From: Mesorhizobium jarvisii
GTDB lineage: Bacteria > Pseudomonadota > Alphaproteobacteria > Rhizobiales > Rhizobiaceae
Direction: 5' to 3'
Assembly (NCBI RefSeq): GCF_003601985.1
Contig: NZ_QZXA01000007.1
Coordinates: 62,001 to 126,000 of the forward strand
DNA: 64,000 bases
In this document: positions 36,653 through 45,473 of the stretch, piece after piece
Position numbering within the stretch: the stretch's first letter is position 1
Layout: each line of letters starts with the position of its first letter
The notes under the pieces: model-generated
The model's input: only the letters and a program-made list of their open reading frames with translations
Databases searched by the model: none
Told to the model about the DNA's origin: nothing
Program-made: the position numbers and the translations under genes

Positions 36653-37189
36653 ATGAGAAAACTCATCGTCACCGAATTCATCAGCGTCGACGGCATTGCC
36701 GAGGTCGAGAAATTGCCTGGCGTTACCTGGAATGACGAGATGAACAGGTTCAAGGAGGATGAACTTGCCGACAGCGGCGCCATGCTTCTGGGGCGCACGA
36801 CCTATGAGATCTTTGCCGGTTCATGGCCCAAGGAAACCGGGGATTTTGCCGACCGGTTCAACGCGCTGCCGAAATACGTCGCCTCCACGAGTTTGAAGGC
36901 GCTCGACTGGAAACCGGCCGAATTGCTCACAGGCTCGTTACCGGAAGCGGTGAGGACGCTGAAGCAAGGCAGCGGCGGCAACATCTATGTGCATGGCAGC
37001 CTCAGCGTCGCGCAGGAATTGCTGCGCCACGGGCTGGTCGACCGCGTCAGGCTGCTCAGCTATCCCGGCGCCGTCGGCCAGGGCAAGCCGCTGTTCCCGC
37101 CGGGCGAACAAGTGCCGCTCGAGCTGATCTTGGCCGCGCCGTTCAGCAACGGCGTTGTTGCGTTGGAGTATGCGCCGGCGAAGTCTTAG
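36653..37189 (+). CDS. dihydrofolate reductase family protein (RibD C-terminal type)
   Basis: A 178-residue reductase-fold protein. Markers are M-R-K-L-I-V-T-E-F-I-S-V-D-G-I at the start, A-M-L-L-G-R-T-T-Y-E-I-F and I-Y-V-H-G-S-L-S-V-A-Q-E-L-L, typical of the RibD_C/DHFR-like group of unknown substrate. It is not a folate-pathway DHFR by length or motif. GAGGAG eight bases before the ATG fixes the start. It stands alone between the HNH gene and the patatin gene. Confidence 0.92.
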   Translation: MRKLIVTEFISVDGIAEVEKLPGVTWNDEMNRFKEDELADSGAMLLGRTTYEIFAGSWPKETGDFADRFNALPKYVASTSLKALDWKPAELLTGSLPEAVRTLKQGSGGNIYVHGSLSVAQELLRHGLVDRVRLLSYPGAVGQGKPLFPPGEQVPLELILAAPFSNGVVALEYAPAKS

Positions 37190-37202
37190 CCGGCCTCACC
37201 AC

Positions 37203-38075
37203 TCACCCGGCCTTCTTCCCTCGCCTCCCCTTGATGGCGGCGGCGCCATTGCGCGCCTCCACCACCCGCTCCACCTCGCGCTTCAGCTGATCCTTGATGT
37301 CAGCCGTCTCGTTCATCAGCGCATCGATCTTCAGGAAATCCAGCACGCGGTATTTCGACACCGCCGGGCGGACCAGAATGTCGGGGCGGCACTGTTTCAG
37401 CTTGTTGGCGATAATCGACTGCATCATCAGCTGCGTGGCGCCGAACATCAGGTCGACGGAGGTGGGGTGCTTGCGGTCGGCCTCTTCCGGCGCACCGACC
37501 ACGTCGACGCCGATGATGATGTCGGCGTCGTTCTCGATGAGATCGAAGGGCACGGGGTTGTAGATGCCGCCGTCGATCAGCAGCCTGCCGTCGCGCGTCA
37601 CCGGGCGGAACACGGCGGGAATGGCGGCAGAGGCTGCAAGCGCGGAATGCAGGTCGCCTTCGTCGAACACGGCGAGCTTGTGGCCGAAATAGTCGGTCGC
37701 GGTCACCTTCAGCGGGATTTTCAGTTCGGCGAAAGTTTCGGGAATGGCCTCGGGCAGGAATGCCTTGAGGATACGCTCGACATTGAACTGGCTGACCCGG
37801 ATGCCATTCTGCATGGCCTCCGCGATGGTGCCTGGCCGCGCGCGCCACATGCGGCTCGCCACTTCGGCGCGGCGGCCGAGTATCGAGCGGGCATAGTCGT
37901 GGATCTCTTTGCCGGTCATGCCCGCGGCCATGCCGGCGCCCATGATGGCGCCGATCGACGAGCCGGCGATCGCCACCGGCTTGATGCCGAGCTCGTCCAG
38001 CGCCTCGATGACATGGATATGCGCCAGGCCGCGCGCGCCGCCGCCGCCGAAGGCTATGCCGAATGTCGGGCTCAT
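37203..38075 (-). CDS. patatin-like phospholipase (RssA type)
   Basis: A 290-residue bacterial patatin. The oxyanion loop G-G-G-G-A-R-G is at 10-16, the nucleophile elbow G-S-S-I-G at 38-42 places the serine at S40, and the catalytic Asp is in [12 protein letters not shown]. All parts of the Ser-Asp dyad are present, so lipid acyl hydrolysis is expected. The C-terminus is basic (K-G-R-R-G-K-K). Its ATG overlaps the stop of the upstream M16 gene as ATGA. Confidence 0.94.
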   Translation of the reverse strand: MSPTFGIAFGGGGARGLAHIHVIEALDELGIKPVAIAGSSIGAIMGAGMAAGMTGKEIHDYARSILGRRAEVASRMWRARPGTIAEAMQNGIRVSQFNVERILKAFLPEAIPETFAELKIPLKVTATDYFGHKLAVFDEGDLHSALAASAAIPAVFRPVTRDGRLLIDGGIYNPVPFDLIENDADIIIGVDVVGAPEEADRKHPTSVDLMFGATQLMMQSIIANKLKQCRPDILVRPAVSKYRVLDFLKIDALMNETADIKDQLKREVERVVEARNGAAAIKGRRGKKAG

Positions 38076-39595
38076 CCCTTGCCGGCTCCGGCCAGCGGCG
38101 GCCCGACCACCATGATGGTCGGGTCGGCCGTCAGCAGCTTTTTCGCCGCCGCCTTGACCTGGTCGAGGGTCACCGCGTTGATGTAGCCGGCGCGACGCTG
38201 CATGTAGTCGATGCCGAGATCGTCGAGCTGCAATTCGACCAGCGTCGCGGCGATGGAACTCGAAGAGTCCAGATTGGTGATGGCATAGGCGCCGATGAGA
38301 TATTTCTTGGTCGCCGCCAGTTCAGCTTCGGTCGGGCCTTCCTCAGCCAACTGCCTGGCGACGTCGCGCACGATGCCGAGCGTCTCGGACGCGCGGTCCG
38401 AACGCGTGCCGGTGGTGACGATCAGCGCGTTGGCATGGTCCTGGTTGACCAGCGAGGAATTGACGCTGTAGGCCAGCCCGCGCTTTTCGCGCACCTCCTC
38501 GAACAGGCGCGAGGTGAAGGTGCCGCCGCCCAGGATCTCGTTCATCAGCACGGCGGGGAAGAAATCGGCCGACTTGCGCTTCACGCCCGGCCAGGCGAGC
38601 TGCAGCGAGGTCTGCGGCAGGTCGTAATTGACCTCGACGCGCTGCGCCAGCTTCGGCTCGACATCGGAGACCGGGGCGAGCGCCTGGTCCTTCGGCAGAT
38701 CGCCGAACACCATGTCCAGCTTCTTCTTCAGCGTCTCGGCATCGATGGCGCCGACCACGGCGACATGCAGGCCGCCGCGCGCGAACACCGCCTTGTGCAG
38801 GGCCTTCAGATCGTCCTTGGTGATGGCGGCGATGCTCTGCTTGGTGCCTTGGTCGGAGCGCGAATAGGGATGGTCGCCATAGACGGCGCGCGCCCATTTG
38901 TTCTGCGCCACCGTGTCGGGATCATTCTCGTTGGCGATGATGCCGGACAGGATCTGGGCGCGGATGCGGTCGATCGGCGCTTGGTCGAAGCGCGGCTCGT
39001 TGACCGCCAGCCGCAACAGGTCGAAGGCCTCGTCGCGCTGCTCGGCCAGCATGCGCATGGAGCCATAGACGCCGTCGCGGGTCTCCTCGAAGCTCATCTC
39101 GGCGCCGGCATCGTCGAGCCTGACCTGGAAGGCTTCCGAATCGAGGGATCCGGCGCCCTCGTCGAACAGGCCGGTCATCAGATTGGCCAAGCCCTCCTTG
39201 CCCACCGGATCCTGCGTCGAGCCGCCGCCGAAGACGAAACGGACGGCGACGATCGGTACGGAATAGTCCTCAACCAGCCATGCGGTGATGCCTTTTGGGG
39301 AGGTGACCTGCTGGATATCCATCGCGCGCGCGGCAAGCGCGGGCAGGATCAGGAAGAAGATGGAAAGGAAGAGGGTTGCGAGGGCGGTGGCCACGCGCGG
39401 TCTTCCCTTCTCCCCTTGTGGGAGAAGGTGGCCTCGCGAAGCGAGGTCAGATGAGGGGTGTTCCAGCTTGGCAAGGACGGCGATCCGGCACGCACCCCTC
39501 ATCCGTCTCGGCGCTGCGCGCCGATCCACCTTCTCCCACAAGGGGAGAAGGGAAGGCGCCGTCACCGCCTCGCGCATATGTGTCGAGTTCATCAT
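38072..39595 (-). CDS. M16 peptidase-family protein, non-catalytic partner, with palindromic insert
   Basis: A 507-residue M16-fold protein if read from the coupled ATG. It lacks the HxxEH zinc site (the matching position reads [12 protein letters not shown]) but keeps the [14 protein letters not shown] substrate-binding block, so it should be the partner chain of the upstream catalytic M16 protein. The N-terminus is odd: residues 14-65 are encoded by the palindromic element at 39403-39554, and a good signal peptide ([14 protein letters not shown]) begins only at about residue 69. A GTG at 39394 would give a normal exported protein of about 440 residues. The ATG shares a base with the preceding stop (TGATG); the gene ends in an overlap with the patatin gene. 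Confidence 0.9.
   Translation of the reverse strand: MMNSTHMREAVTAPSLLPLWEKVDRRAAPRRMRGACRIAVLAKLEHPSSDLASRGHLLPQGEKGRPRVATALATLFLSIFFLILPALAARAMDIQQVTSPKGITAWLVEDYSVPIVAVRFVFGGGSTQDPVGKEGLANLMTGLFDEGAGSLDSEAFQVRLDDAGAEMSFEETRDGVYGSMRMLAEQRDEAFDLLRLAVNEPRFDQAPIDRIRAQILSGIIANENDPDTVAQNKWARAVYGDHPYSRSDQGTKQSIAAITKDDLKALHKAVFARGGLHVAVVGAIDAETLKKKLDMVFGDLPKDQALAPVSDVEPKLAQRVEVNYDLPQTSLQLAWPGVKRKSADFFPAVLMNEILGGGTFTSRLFEEVREKRGLAYSVNSSLVNQDHANALIVTTGTRSDRASETLGIVRDVARQLAEEGPTEAELAATKKYLIGAYAITNLDSSSSIAATLVELQLDDLGIDYMQRRAGYINAVTLDQVKAAAKKLLTADPTIMVVGPPLAGAGKG
39403..39554. repeat. palindromic repeat element inside a reading frame
   Basis: Two perfect 29-bp inverted arms (39403-39431 and 39526-39554) enclose a second pair, ATGAGGGGTG (39451-39460) and CACCCCTCAT (39493-39502). 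The form is that of the short composite palindromes scattered through rhizobial genomes. Here it stays open in the frame of the M16 partner gene and encodes a run including L-L-P-L-W-E-K-V and H-L-L-P-Q-G-E-K. Confidence 0.85.
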
Positions 39596-40983
39596 CAATT
39601 CCCCGCCTGTTGCTGCGGCAAGAGATAGCCTGATGTCGAGCGGGCCAGCACCAGATAGCGCGCGGCGACGGCCTTGACCTCGTCCGCAGTGACCTTGCGG
39701 ATGCGGTCCGGCCATTGCTGAACATCCTGCACGTTGCCGCCGGTGGCCAGCGTCGAGCCATAGATTTCGGCCATGGAGTCCTGCTTGTCGCGGGCAAAGA
39801 CCATCGACCTGATATAGCGGTCCTTGGCCTTTTCCAGCTCATCCGGCGTGACGCCGCCGCTGGCGATGCGCGCCACCTCCGCATCGACCGCGGCCTCGAC
39901 GTCGGCCAGCTTGGCGTCGCCGCGCGGCGCGCCATAGACGGTGAAATTGGTGTCGTCGAGCATGGTGCCCTGGAAATACGCGCCCGCATTGGAAGCGATG
40001 CCTTGCTTGACCACCAGCGCCTGGTAGAGCCGGCTGCGGTTGCCGCCGCCGAGGATCTCGGCCAAGAGGTCGAGCGCCTCGGCCTCGCCCGGCTTGGCGG
40101 TGTGGTAGGACGGCACCACCCATTGCGTCGAGAAACTCGGCACGCTGACGCGGGCGTCGGTGAGCGTGACCGTGCGCTTGGTGTTTTGCTCCGGCTCGAC
40201 CGGGCGGATGCGCGGCGGAAGGTCCGGCCCGCGCGCCACCTTGCCATAGGTCTTTTCGGCCAACGCCTTGACCGTCTCCGGCTCGACATCGCCGGCCACG
40301 ATCAGGACGGCGTTGTTGGGCCGGTAGTATTTGTCATAGAAAGCGACGGCGTCGGTGCGGTTGAGCTGCTCCATCTCCTGCATCCAGCCGATGACCGGAA
40401 TGCGATAGGGCTGGTTCTGCCACAGCGTGGCATCGACTTCCTCGTCGAGCACCGCCTGCGGATTGTTGTCGATGCGCGAGCGGCGCTCTTCCAGGATGAC
40501 GTCGCGCTCGGTCTTGATGACGTCGTCGGTGAGGATGAGGTTGCGCATGCGGTCGGCCTCGAAACCCATCATCTGCTCAAGCGCCGAGGGCGCCACCGTC
40601 TCGTGGAAAGCGGTGTAGTCGTAGGAGGTGAAGGCGTTGTTGGAGCCGCCAATGTCGGAGACGGCGCGGTCGAACTCGCCGGAGGCGTGATTTTTCGTCG
40701 CCTTGAACATCAGATGCTCGAAGAAATGGGCGATGCCGGATTTGCCGGGCGGCTCGTCGGCGCTGCCGATCTTGTACCAGACCATATGGGTGACGATCGG
40801 CGCGCGATGGTCGGGAATGACGACCACCTCCATGCCGTTATCGAGCAGGAAATCCGTCACCTTGAATTCGGCCGGCGTCTTGTCGGGCGACGCGCTGCTG
40901 TCGGCCAGCACGGGGCCGGTGAGCGTGAAGGCCAGCGAGGTTGCCAGCAGTGTCGTCCGCAGCCATTCAGCCCTGGATGTCAT
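39595..40983 (-). CDS. M16 family zinc peptidase, catalytic chain
   Basis: A 462-residue exported peptidase. Signal peptide covers about residues 1-28 ([11 protein letters not shown]). The inverted zinc motif H-F-F-E-H is present, with the third ligand Glu in the V-I-L-E-E-R-R region about 75 residues on. The [14 protein letters not shown] start and two homologous halves are typical of M16B. GGAG eight bases upstream supports the ATG. It pairs with the downstream gene that has lost the zinc site; such pairs work as heterodimers in other alphaproteobacteria. A role in periplasmic peptide turnover is likely; the substrate is unknown. Confidence 0.95.
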   Translation of the reverse strand: MTSRAEWLRTTLLATSLAFTLTGPVLADSSASPDKTPAEFKVTDFLLDNGMEVVVIPDHRAPIVTHMVWYKIGSADEPPGKSGIAHFFEHLMFKATKNHASGEFDRAVSDIGGSNNAFTSYDYTAFHETVAPSALEQMMGFEADRMRNLILTDDVIKTERDVILEERRSRIDNNPQAVLDEEVDATLWQNQPYRIPVIGWMQEMEQLNRTDAVAFYDKYYRPNNAVLIVAGDVEPETVKALAEKTYGKVARGPDLPPRIRPVEPEQNTKRTVTLTDARVSVPSFSTQWVVPSYHTAKPGEAEALDLLAEILGGGNRSRLYQALVVKQGIASNAGAYFQGTMLDDTNFTVYGAPRGDAKLADVEAAVDAEVARIASGGVTPDELEKAKDRYIRSMVFARDKQDSMAEIYGSTLATGGNVQDVQQWPDRIRKVTADEVKAVAARYLVLARSTSGYLLPQQQAGN

Positions 40984-41097
40984 CAATGGCTCCGGTTTTT
41001 TCTTCAAGACGATAGGCAAGGTGCTGGCGACAAGCAAAGTGATTTGTTGTTGCCGGCAAAGGCGGCGGCAAAGAGGCCACCGCTCGATGCAGGCGTG

Positions 41098-41652
41098 TCA
41101 CGCAGCCTCGATGAAGCGGATGATGGTCTCGCCATAGTTGCGCTCGTCCAGTACCGAAAAGCCGGGACCCGGTTCGAAGGGAGCCGCCGCCGTCTCCTCG
41201 ACCACGCAGAGCGCGCCGGGGCGCAGCCAGCCGCCGGCTCTGGCAGACTGCAGCGCGCGCTCGCCCAGCCCCTTGCCGTATGGCGGGTCGGCGAAGACCA
41301 GGCCGAACGGCGCCAGCGTGCCCGCCTCGCCAAGGCCGGTGGCGTCGCGGCGAAAGATCTTGGTGCGTCCGGTCAGGCCGAAGGCCTCGACATTGTCGCG
41401 GATCAGGCCGCGGCCTTCGGCCGATTCCTCGATGAAGACGCCATAGGATGCGCCGCGCGACAGCGCTTCCAGACCAAGCGCCCCGGTGCCGGCGAACAGG
41501 TCCAGTACGCGCGCGCCGTCCAGCTGTTCGGCAAAGCGATGCGCCAGCACGTTGAAGACGGCCTCGCGGGTGCGGTCGGTCGTCGGACGGATGGCGCTGC
41601 CGCGGGGCGTCGCCAGCGGACGCCCACGAAACTCACCGCCGACGATCCTCAT
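41098..41652 (-). CDS. rsmD: 16S rRNA (guanine(966)-N2)-methyltransferase
   Basis: A 184-residue SAM-dependent methyltransferase that modifies G966 of 16S rRNA in the small subunit. Motif I is V-L-D-L-F-A-G-T-G-A-L-G-L-E-A-L, and the catalytic motif IV is D-P-P-Y-G-K. The N-terminal M-R-I-V-G-G-E-F-R-G-R is a family hallmark. The ATG overlaps the end of the pseudouridine synthase gene as ATGA, so both rRNA-modifying enzymes are translated from one message. Confidence 0.96.
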   Translation of the reverse strand: MRIVGGEFRGRPLATPRGSAIRPTTDRTREAVFNVLAHRFAEQLDGARVLDLFAGTGALGLEALSRGASYGVFIEESAEGRGLIRDNVEAFGLTGRTKIFRRDATGLGEAGTLAPFGLVFADPPYGKGLGERALQSARAGGWLRPGALCVVEETAAAPFEPGPGFSVLDERNYGETIIRFIEAA

Positions 41653-43754
41653 CTTGTGCGGGGACCCTTGGGACCGCCACGCGGCCGTTCACCGCCAGCC
41701 GGACGCTCGCCACGCGGCTTGCCGAACGGCTTTGCGCCGCCTGGTTTGCCAGCGGGCTTGCCATAGGACGGCTTGAACGAGGCCTTGCGCGCCTTGGCCT
41801 CCGCCGCCTTGGCGGCGTCGGCTTCCGCCCTGCCCTTGCCGATCGGCCGGGCCCCTGGCGCCATCCAGACATTGGCCTTGCGCTGGCCGGGCGGCTCTAT
41901 CGGCCGCTGCTCGCGCTCGGATTTCTTGCCGCCAAAACCGCCACGAGGCTTGTCGCCGAAGCCACCGCGCGGTTTGTCGCCGAAACTGCCACGTGGCTTG
42001 TCGCCAAAGCCGCCGCGTTCGGGCCGGGACCCGCGTTCGCCAAAGCTCTTTTCCGGCCTCTCGCCTCTGTCGGGACTGGTCGACAGCTTGCCGAGCGCCT
42101 CGTCGCGGCTGCCTTCGCGGCGCTTGCGGTTCTTGATCAACCCGCCCTCGCCGATCGGCCGGCGCTCGCCGTCGCGCGTGAATTTCGGCCGCTCGGGTTC
42201 CGGCTCGCGAACTTCAGTGCGCCGCACCGGCTTGTTGGAGAACGGTTTTGCTATCTCTGCGTCGAAATTGGCGCCGGACTCCTCCACCAGGCGCTCGCCA
42301 AGCTGGTCGCGCAGCACGCGGCCCTTGATCTCCAGCACATGGCCCTCGGGAAGATCCTCGAGCTGGAACGGCCCATAGGAAATGCGGATCAGCCGAGTCA
42401 CGTCGAGACCGAGCGCGCCGAGGATGTTCTTCACTTCGCGGTTCTTGCCTTCGCGCAGGCCGATCGTCAGCCAGGCATTGGAGCCCTGCTCGCGGTCGAG
42501 GCTGGCTTCGATGGCACCGTAGAAGACGCCATCGACGGCAATGCCTTCGCGCAGACCGGCAAGCGCGCTTTCCTCGACCTTGCCGTGGACGCGCACGCGG
42601 TAGCGGCGCAGCCAGCCTGTGGCCGGCAGTTCGAGCACGCGCGACAGGCCGCCATCATTGGTCAGCAGCAGCAGGCCTTCGGTGTTGATGTCGAGGCGGC
42701 CAATGGTCATCAGCCGCGGCAATTCGGCCGGCAGCACGTCGAAAACGGTCTTGCGGCCTTCGGGGTCACGGTTGGTGGTGACGACGCCGGCCGGCTTGTG
42801 GAACAGGAACAGGCGCGTGCGTTCGATCGGCGGGATCTCCATGCCGTCGAGATGGATGATATCGCCAGGCATCACATTGAAGGCCGGCGAAGTCAGAGCG
42901 CGGCCGTTGACCTTGACGCGGCCGGCGGCGATCAATTCCTCGGCGTCGCGGCGCGAAGCAAGTCCAGCGCGTGCCAGCCGCTTGGCGATGCGCTCGCCGG
43001 CCTCTTCCGTAGCCTCCGCGGGACGCGGGCGCGGCTTGAAGCCGGCCGATGCCCCTTGGGGCCGATCGCTGAAATCACGCTTGGGGCGGTCACCGCCAAA
43101 GTCGCGCTTGGGGCGGTCGGCAAAGTCACGCTTCGGGCGATCGCCGAAATCACGCTTGGGACGGTCGAAACGCTTTTCGCCGCCCTCCGCCGATGCGGCA
43201 ACCGGACGATCGCCGCGCGGCGCATATGGCTTGCGCGGCCCTTCGCGCTTCTCGTAGGGCTTGCGCTCGCCTTCAGCCGCCATGGGACGGTCGCCGCGCG
43301 GCGCATAGGGTTTGCGCGGGCCTTCGCGCTTCTCATACGGCTTGCGCTCGCCCTCAGCCGCCATGGGCCGGTCGCCGCGCGGCGCATAGGGTTTGCGCGA
43401 TCCTTCGCGCTTTTCATAGGGCTTGCGTTCGCCTTCGGCCGCCGTCGGACGGTCGCCGCGCGGCGCATAGGGTTTGCGCGGTCCTTCGCGCTTCTCGTAG
43501 GGCTTGCGCTCGCCCTCAGCCGCCGTCGGTCGATCGCCACGCGGTGCGTAAGGCTTACGTGGGCCTTTGCTGAATGGCTTGTCGCCGCCCTTGAAGTCGC
43601 GCTTCGGCCGTTCGCCCTCGGCGGCCATCGGCCGATCGCCGCGCGGCGCATAGGGTTTCTTGGCGCCGAAGGATGGCTTCCTGTCGCCTCGCGGAGCCGC
43701 AGGTTTCTTGCCCGGGCCTTTTTGGCGCGGAGATTTCTTGTCGTTGTCGTCCAT
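41649..43754 (-). CDS. 16S/23S rRNA pseudouridine synthase (RluB/RsuA family) with repeat-rich extensions
   Basis: A 701-residue protein about twice the usual family length. The core occupies the middle: an S4 RNA-binding domain (E-R-I-A-K-R-L-A-R-A-G-L-A-S-R-R) then the synthase domain with catalytic Asp in G-R-L-D-I-N-T-E-G-L-L-L-L. The first 240 residues are basic and repetitive: P-Y-A-P-R-G-D-R-P occurs six times, with four full 27-residue tandem units at residues 66-173, then a run of D-R-P-K-R-D-F repeats. The C-terminal 200 residues are also Lys/Arg/Gly-rich with G-F-G-D-K-P-R-G repeats. These tails probably bind RNA. The start is the ATG giving MDDNDKKSPRQ; a long upstream extension is intergenic repeat. 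Confidence 0.93.
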   Translation of the reverse strand: MDDNDKKSPRQKGPGKKPAAPRGDRKPSFGAKKPYAPRGDRPMAAEGERPKRDFKGGDKPFSKGPRKPYAPRGDRPTAAEGERKPYEKREGPRKPYAPRGDRPTAAEGERKPYEKREGSRKPYAPRGDRPMAAEGERKPYEKREGPRKPYAPRGDRPMAAEGERKPYEKREGPRKPYAPRGDRPVAASAEGGEKRFDRPKRDFGDRPKRDFADRPKRDFGGDRPKRDFSDRPQGASAGFKPRPRPAEATEEAGERIAKRLARAGLASRRDAEELIAAGRVKVNGRALTSPAFNVMPGDIIHLDGMEIPPIERTRLFLFHKPAGVVTTNRDPEGRKTVFDVLPAELPRLMTIGRLDINTEGLLLLTNDGGLSRVLELPATGWLRRYRVRVHGKVEESALAGLREGIAVDGVFYGAIEASLDREQGSNAWLTIGLREGKNREVKNILGALGLDVTRLIRISYGPFQLEDLPEGHVLEIKGRVLRDQLGERLVEESGANFDAEIAKPFSNKPVRRTEVREPEPERPKFTRDGERRPIGEGGLIKNRKRREGSRDEALGKLSTSPDRGERPEKSFGERGSRPERGGFGDKPRGSFGDKPRGGFGDKPRGGFGGKKSEREQRPIEPPGQRKANVWMAPGARPIGKGRAEADAAKAAEAKARKASFKPSYGKPAGKPGGAKPFGKPRGERPAGGERPRGGPKGPRTR
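43236..43559 (-). repeat. four 81-bp tandem repeats coding 27-residue units
   Basis: Four consecutive units of exactly 81 bp encode R-K-P-Y-A-P-R-G-D-R-P, then T/M-A-A-E-G-E-R-K-P-Y-E-K-R-E-G and P/S. Further partial copies flank them on both sides. The period is a multiple of three, so copy-number change would not shift the frame. Units differ at synonymous sites, so the array is not brand new. Confidence 0.9.
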
Positions 43755-43776
43755 GTGGCCTTTGTCCGTTTGCGCT

Positions 43777-43881
43777 GCTACAGCGTGGCGCATCCTTTCG
43801 GGCGCGCAACGAACGCTGTAGCACTTTGATTTGGCGCATGATCTTTTCCGAAAATCGAGTCCGATTTTCGGGTTGATGCGC
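43777..43881. repeat. two adjacent intergenic palindromes
   Basis: GCTACAGCGT (43777-43786) pairs with ACGCTGTAGC (43813-43822). Directly after it CCGAAAATCG (43848-43857) pairs with CGATTTTCGG (43862-43871) across four bases, enclosed by GCGCAT/ATGCGC. Both forms are typical rhizobial intergenic elements. They fill most of the 241-bp divergent region between the pseudouridine synthase and tadA, so promoters must lie in or beside them. Confidence 0.75.
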
Positions 43882-43995
43882 TCCATAACAGGATCGCGGG
43901 AGTTTGTCAGGGAAAAGTGGGAACCGGTTTTCCCGGGAAGACAAACGAAAACCAAAAGCCAGGAGTGGCGAGGAGATAATCGGAATGGAAACCGC

Positions 43996-44445
43996 GTGAA
44001 GCGGCCGGATTTCATGGCGCTGGCGCTTGAGGAGGCCGAAGCGGCAGCCTTGCGCGGCGAAGTGCCGGTCGGCGCCGTCGTCGCCAACGGCAGCACCGTC
44101 GTTGCAAAAGCCGGCAACCGCACCCGCGAGCTTGCCGACCCGACTGCGCATGCCGAGATGCTGGTCATCCGCGAAGCCTGCGGCAAACTCTCAAGCGAGC
44201 GGCTCACCGGCCACGATCTCTATGTGACGCTGGAACCTTGTGCCATGTGCGCCGGCGCAATCGCCTTCGCCAGGCTACGCCGTCTCTACTTCGGCGCCGC
44301 CGACGAAAAGGGCGGTGCGGTGGTCAATGGCGTGCGCTTCTTCGCCTCGCCGACCTGCCACCACACGCCCGACATCTATCCGGGTATGGGCGAGACCGAG
44401 GCTGCCCTGCTGCTAAAGGATTTTTTCAAGGAACGTCGCGACTGA
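43996..44445 (+). CDS. tadA: tRNA-specific adenosine deaminase
   Basis: A 149-residue zinc deaminase that converts A34 to inosine in tRNA-Arg. The active site is complete: T-A-H-A-E-M with H52 and E54, and P-C-A-M-C with C82 and C85. The G-E-V-P-V-G-A-V-V block near residue 21 is typical. The start is GTG giving M-K-R-P-D-F-M-A-L-A, with GGAA shortly upstream; an ATG ten bases before it opens a five-codon frame that ends on the same GTGA. It is divergent from the pseudouridine synthase gene. Confidence 0.96.
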   Translation: MKRPDFMALALEEAEAAALRGEVPVGAVVANGSTVVAKAGNRTRELADPTAHAEMLVIREACGKLSSERLTGHDLYVTLEPCAMCAGAIAFARLRRLYFGAADEKGGAVVNGVRFFASPTCHHTPDIYPGMGETEAALLLKDFFKERRD

Positions 44446-44488
44446 ACCGCGCCGTTCCGCCCGAAAGGGCAGCGTGGCCGTTCTCAGG

Positions 44489-44573
44489 CTCTTTGTCTTG
44501 ACGCAACTCCGTAGTGAAAGCGCTACGCGCTTTTCCCGGGAAAACCGCTTCACACTTTTCCTGGAATTGCTCT
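44489..44573 (+). repeat. intergenic repeat, copy 2, between convergent genes
   Basis: An 85-bp close copy of the element at 16084-16167, same orientation, with the same AAAGCGC-TAC-GCGCTTT hairpin (44517-44533). It touches the stop codon of the lipoprotein gene and lies downstream of tadA, so as RNA it could end both convergent transcripts. Confidence 0.75.
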
Positions 44574-45250
44574 TACAGGGACGGCAACCAGTCGAACCAG
44601 CCGGACTTCTTGCCTTCCGCCTCTTTCTTCAGGCGGCGTTCCTTCTTGTATTCGTCCTCGCCGAGTTCGTTCTGCGGCGCGGTGCCGGCCGCGACACGAT
44701 AGGCCAATGGCGGCTCGCTCAGATATCTGCGGGTATTGGGGTCGCCCTGCTTGCTCGCGGCAAGACGACGCTGGATCTCGGCGGCGCGGCCCTTGTCGGA
44801 ATCAGCGGGTGTCCAGGCCGGCGGGTGGCTGGAGCCTGAATCCGCCATCGCCTTCTTGACCGAGGCCGGATCGGTCTGCACATCGTCGACGATCTCAGCC
44901 TGATAGTTCGGATCATTCTGGTGGGCGGTGGCGTCGGCGCGCAGGCGCGCGCGGCGCTGCTCGGGCGATTCGGGCCATTCGGCGCTTGCCGTCTCGATGC
45001 TTTCCTGAGGCGCAGGCAGCGCTTCCTTCTGTCCGGGAGCGGGCTTCACCAAGGTGGGGCGTGGCTTGTAGTCGATCGGATCCTTGCGCTTCGGCGCGAA
45101 GGAAACGGCGCCGGTGAGATCGCCGGCCAGCTGTTCGGCAGCGGTCTTGTCGGTGCCATAGGTCGGAGAACCCATGCAGCCGGATAGAGCGAGGCCCGAT
45201 GCGACAAGCGGCGCCAGCAGCGCAAGGCGCGCCTTATATCTCTCGGTCAT
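44573..45250 (-). CDS. putative lipoprotein
   Basis: A 225-residue exported protein. The signal ends in a good lipobox, L-A-L-S-G-C, at about residues 20-25, so Cys25 is probably lipidated. The mature part is hydrophilic, rich in Pro, Ala, Glu and Lys, without a domain I can name; it closes with a charged K-K-E-R-R-L-K-K-E-A-E-G-K-K segment and G-W-F-D-W-L. The start chosen is MTERYKARL; the 24 codons upstream would block the signal. It lies downstream of ileS on the same strand with 223 bp between, which contain a GGGCGG/CCGCCC hairpin near 45415 and no gene. Confidence 0.83.
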   Translation of the reverse strand: MTERYKARLALLAPLVASGLALSGCMGSPTYGTDKTAAEQLAGDLTGAVSFAPKRKDPIDYKPRPTLVKPAPGQKEALPAPQESIETASAEWPESPEQRRARLRADATAHQNDPNYQAEIVDDVQTDPASVKKAMADSGSSHPPAWTPADSDKGRAAEIQRRLAASKQGDPNTRRYLSEPPLAYRVAAGTAPQNELGEDEYKKERRLKKEAEGKKSGWFDWLPSL

Positions 45251-45473
45251 GCCAAAAAGTCCCACTCTAGACAGCCTCTCGATCGCCACCAGTCTTGTGA
45301 CCGGTCCCCATCGTCCAAGCACTTGCGACGGAAATCCGGCGACAATTTGTCTTCCGGAGTTTCGCGTGTTTACCTCAACCGCTCGTTAAGGGCAACGCAC
45401 GGGCGGATTTGCACCGCCCGGCGTGGCATTTGTGCACTATTGATCGCGCGGCAAAGTTTCGGGCGACATGCAC

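Noticed and set aside
38063-39454. Plus-strand open frame of 463 codons
   Set aside because: Antisense to the M16 partner gene, which has a clear domain; the frame has none.
39715-41766. Plus-strand open frame of 683 codons
   Set aside because: It runs antisense through the catalytic M16 gene, rsmD and the end of the pseudouridine synthase; composition is that of a shadow frame.
43236-43559. CRISPR array
   Set aside because: The units are 81 bp with no unique spacers and are in frame within a coding gene.
42339-43829. Plus-strand frame of 496 codons rich in R-I-G-F-A-R-x-F-A-L-L repeats
   Set aside because: Its repeats are only the complement of the 27-residue repeats in the pseudouridine synthase; no independent evidence of coding.
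43985-43999. Five-codon upstream frame overlapping the tadA start
   Set aside because: Too short to judge; noted only as possible coupling, without evidence of translation.
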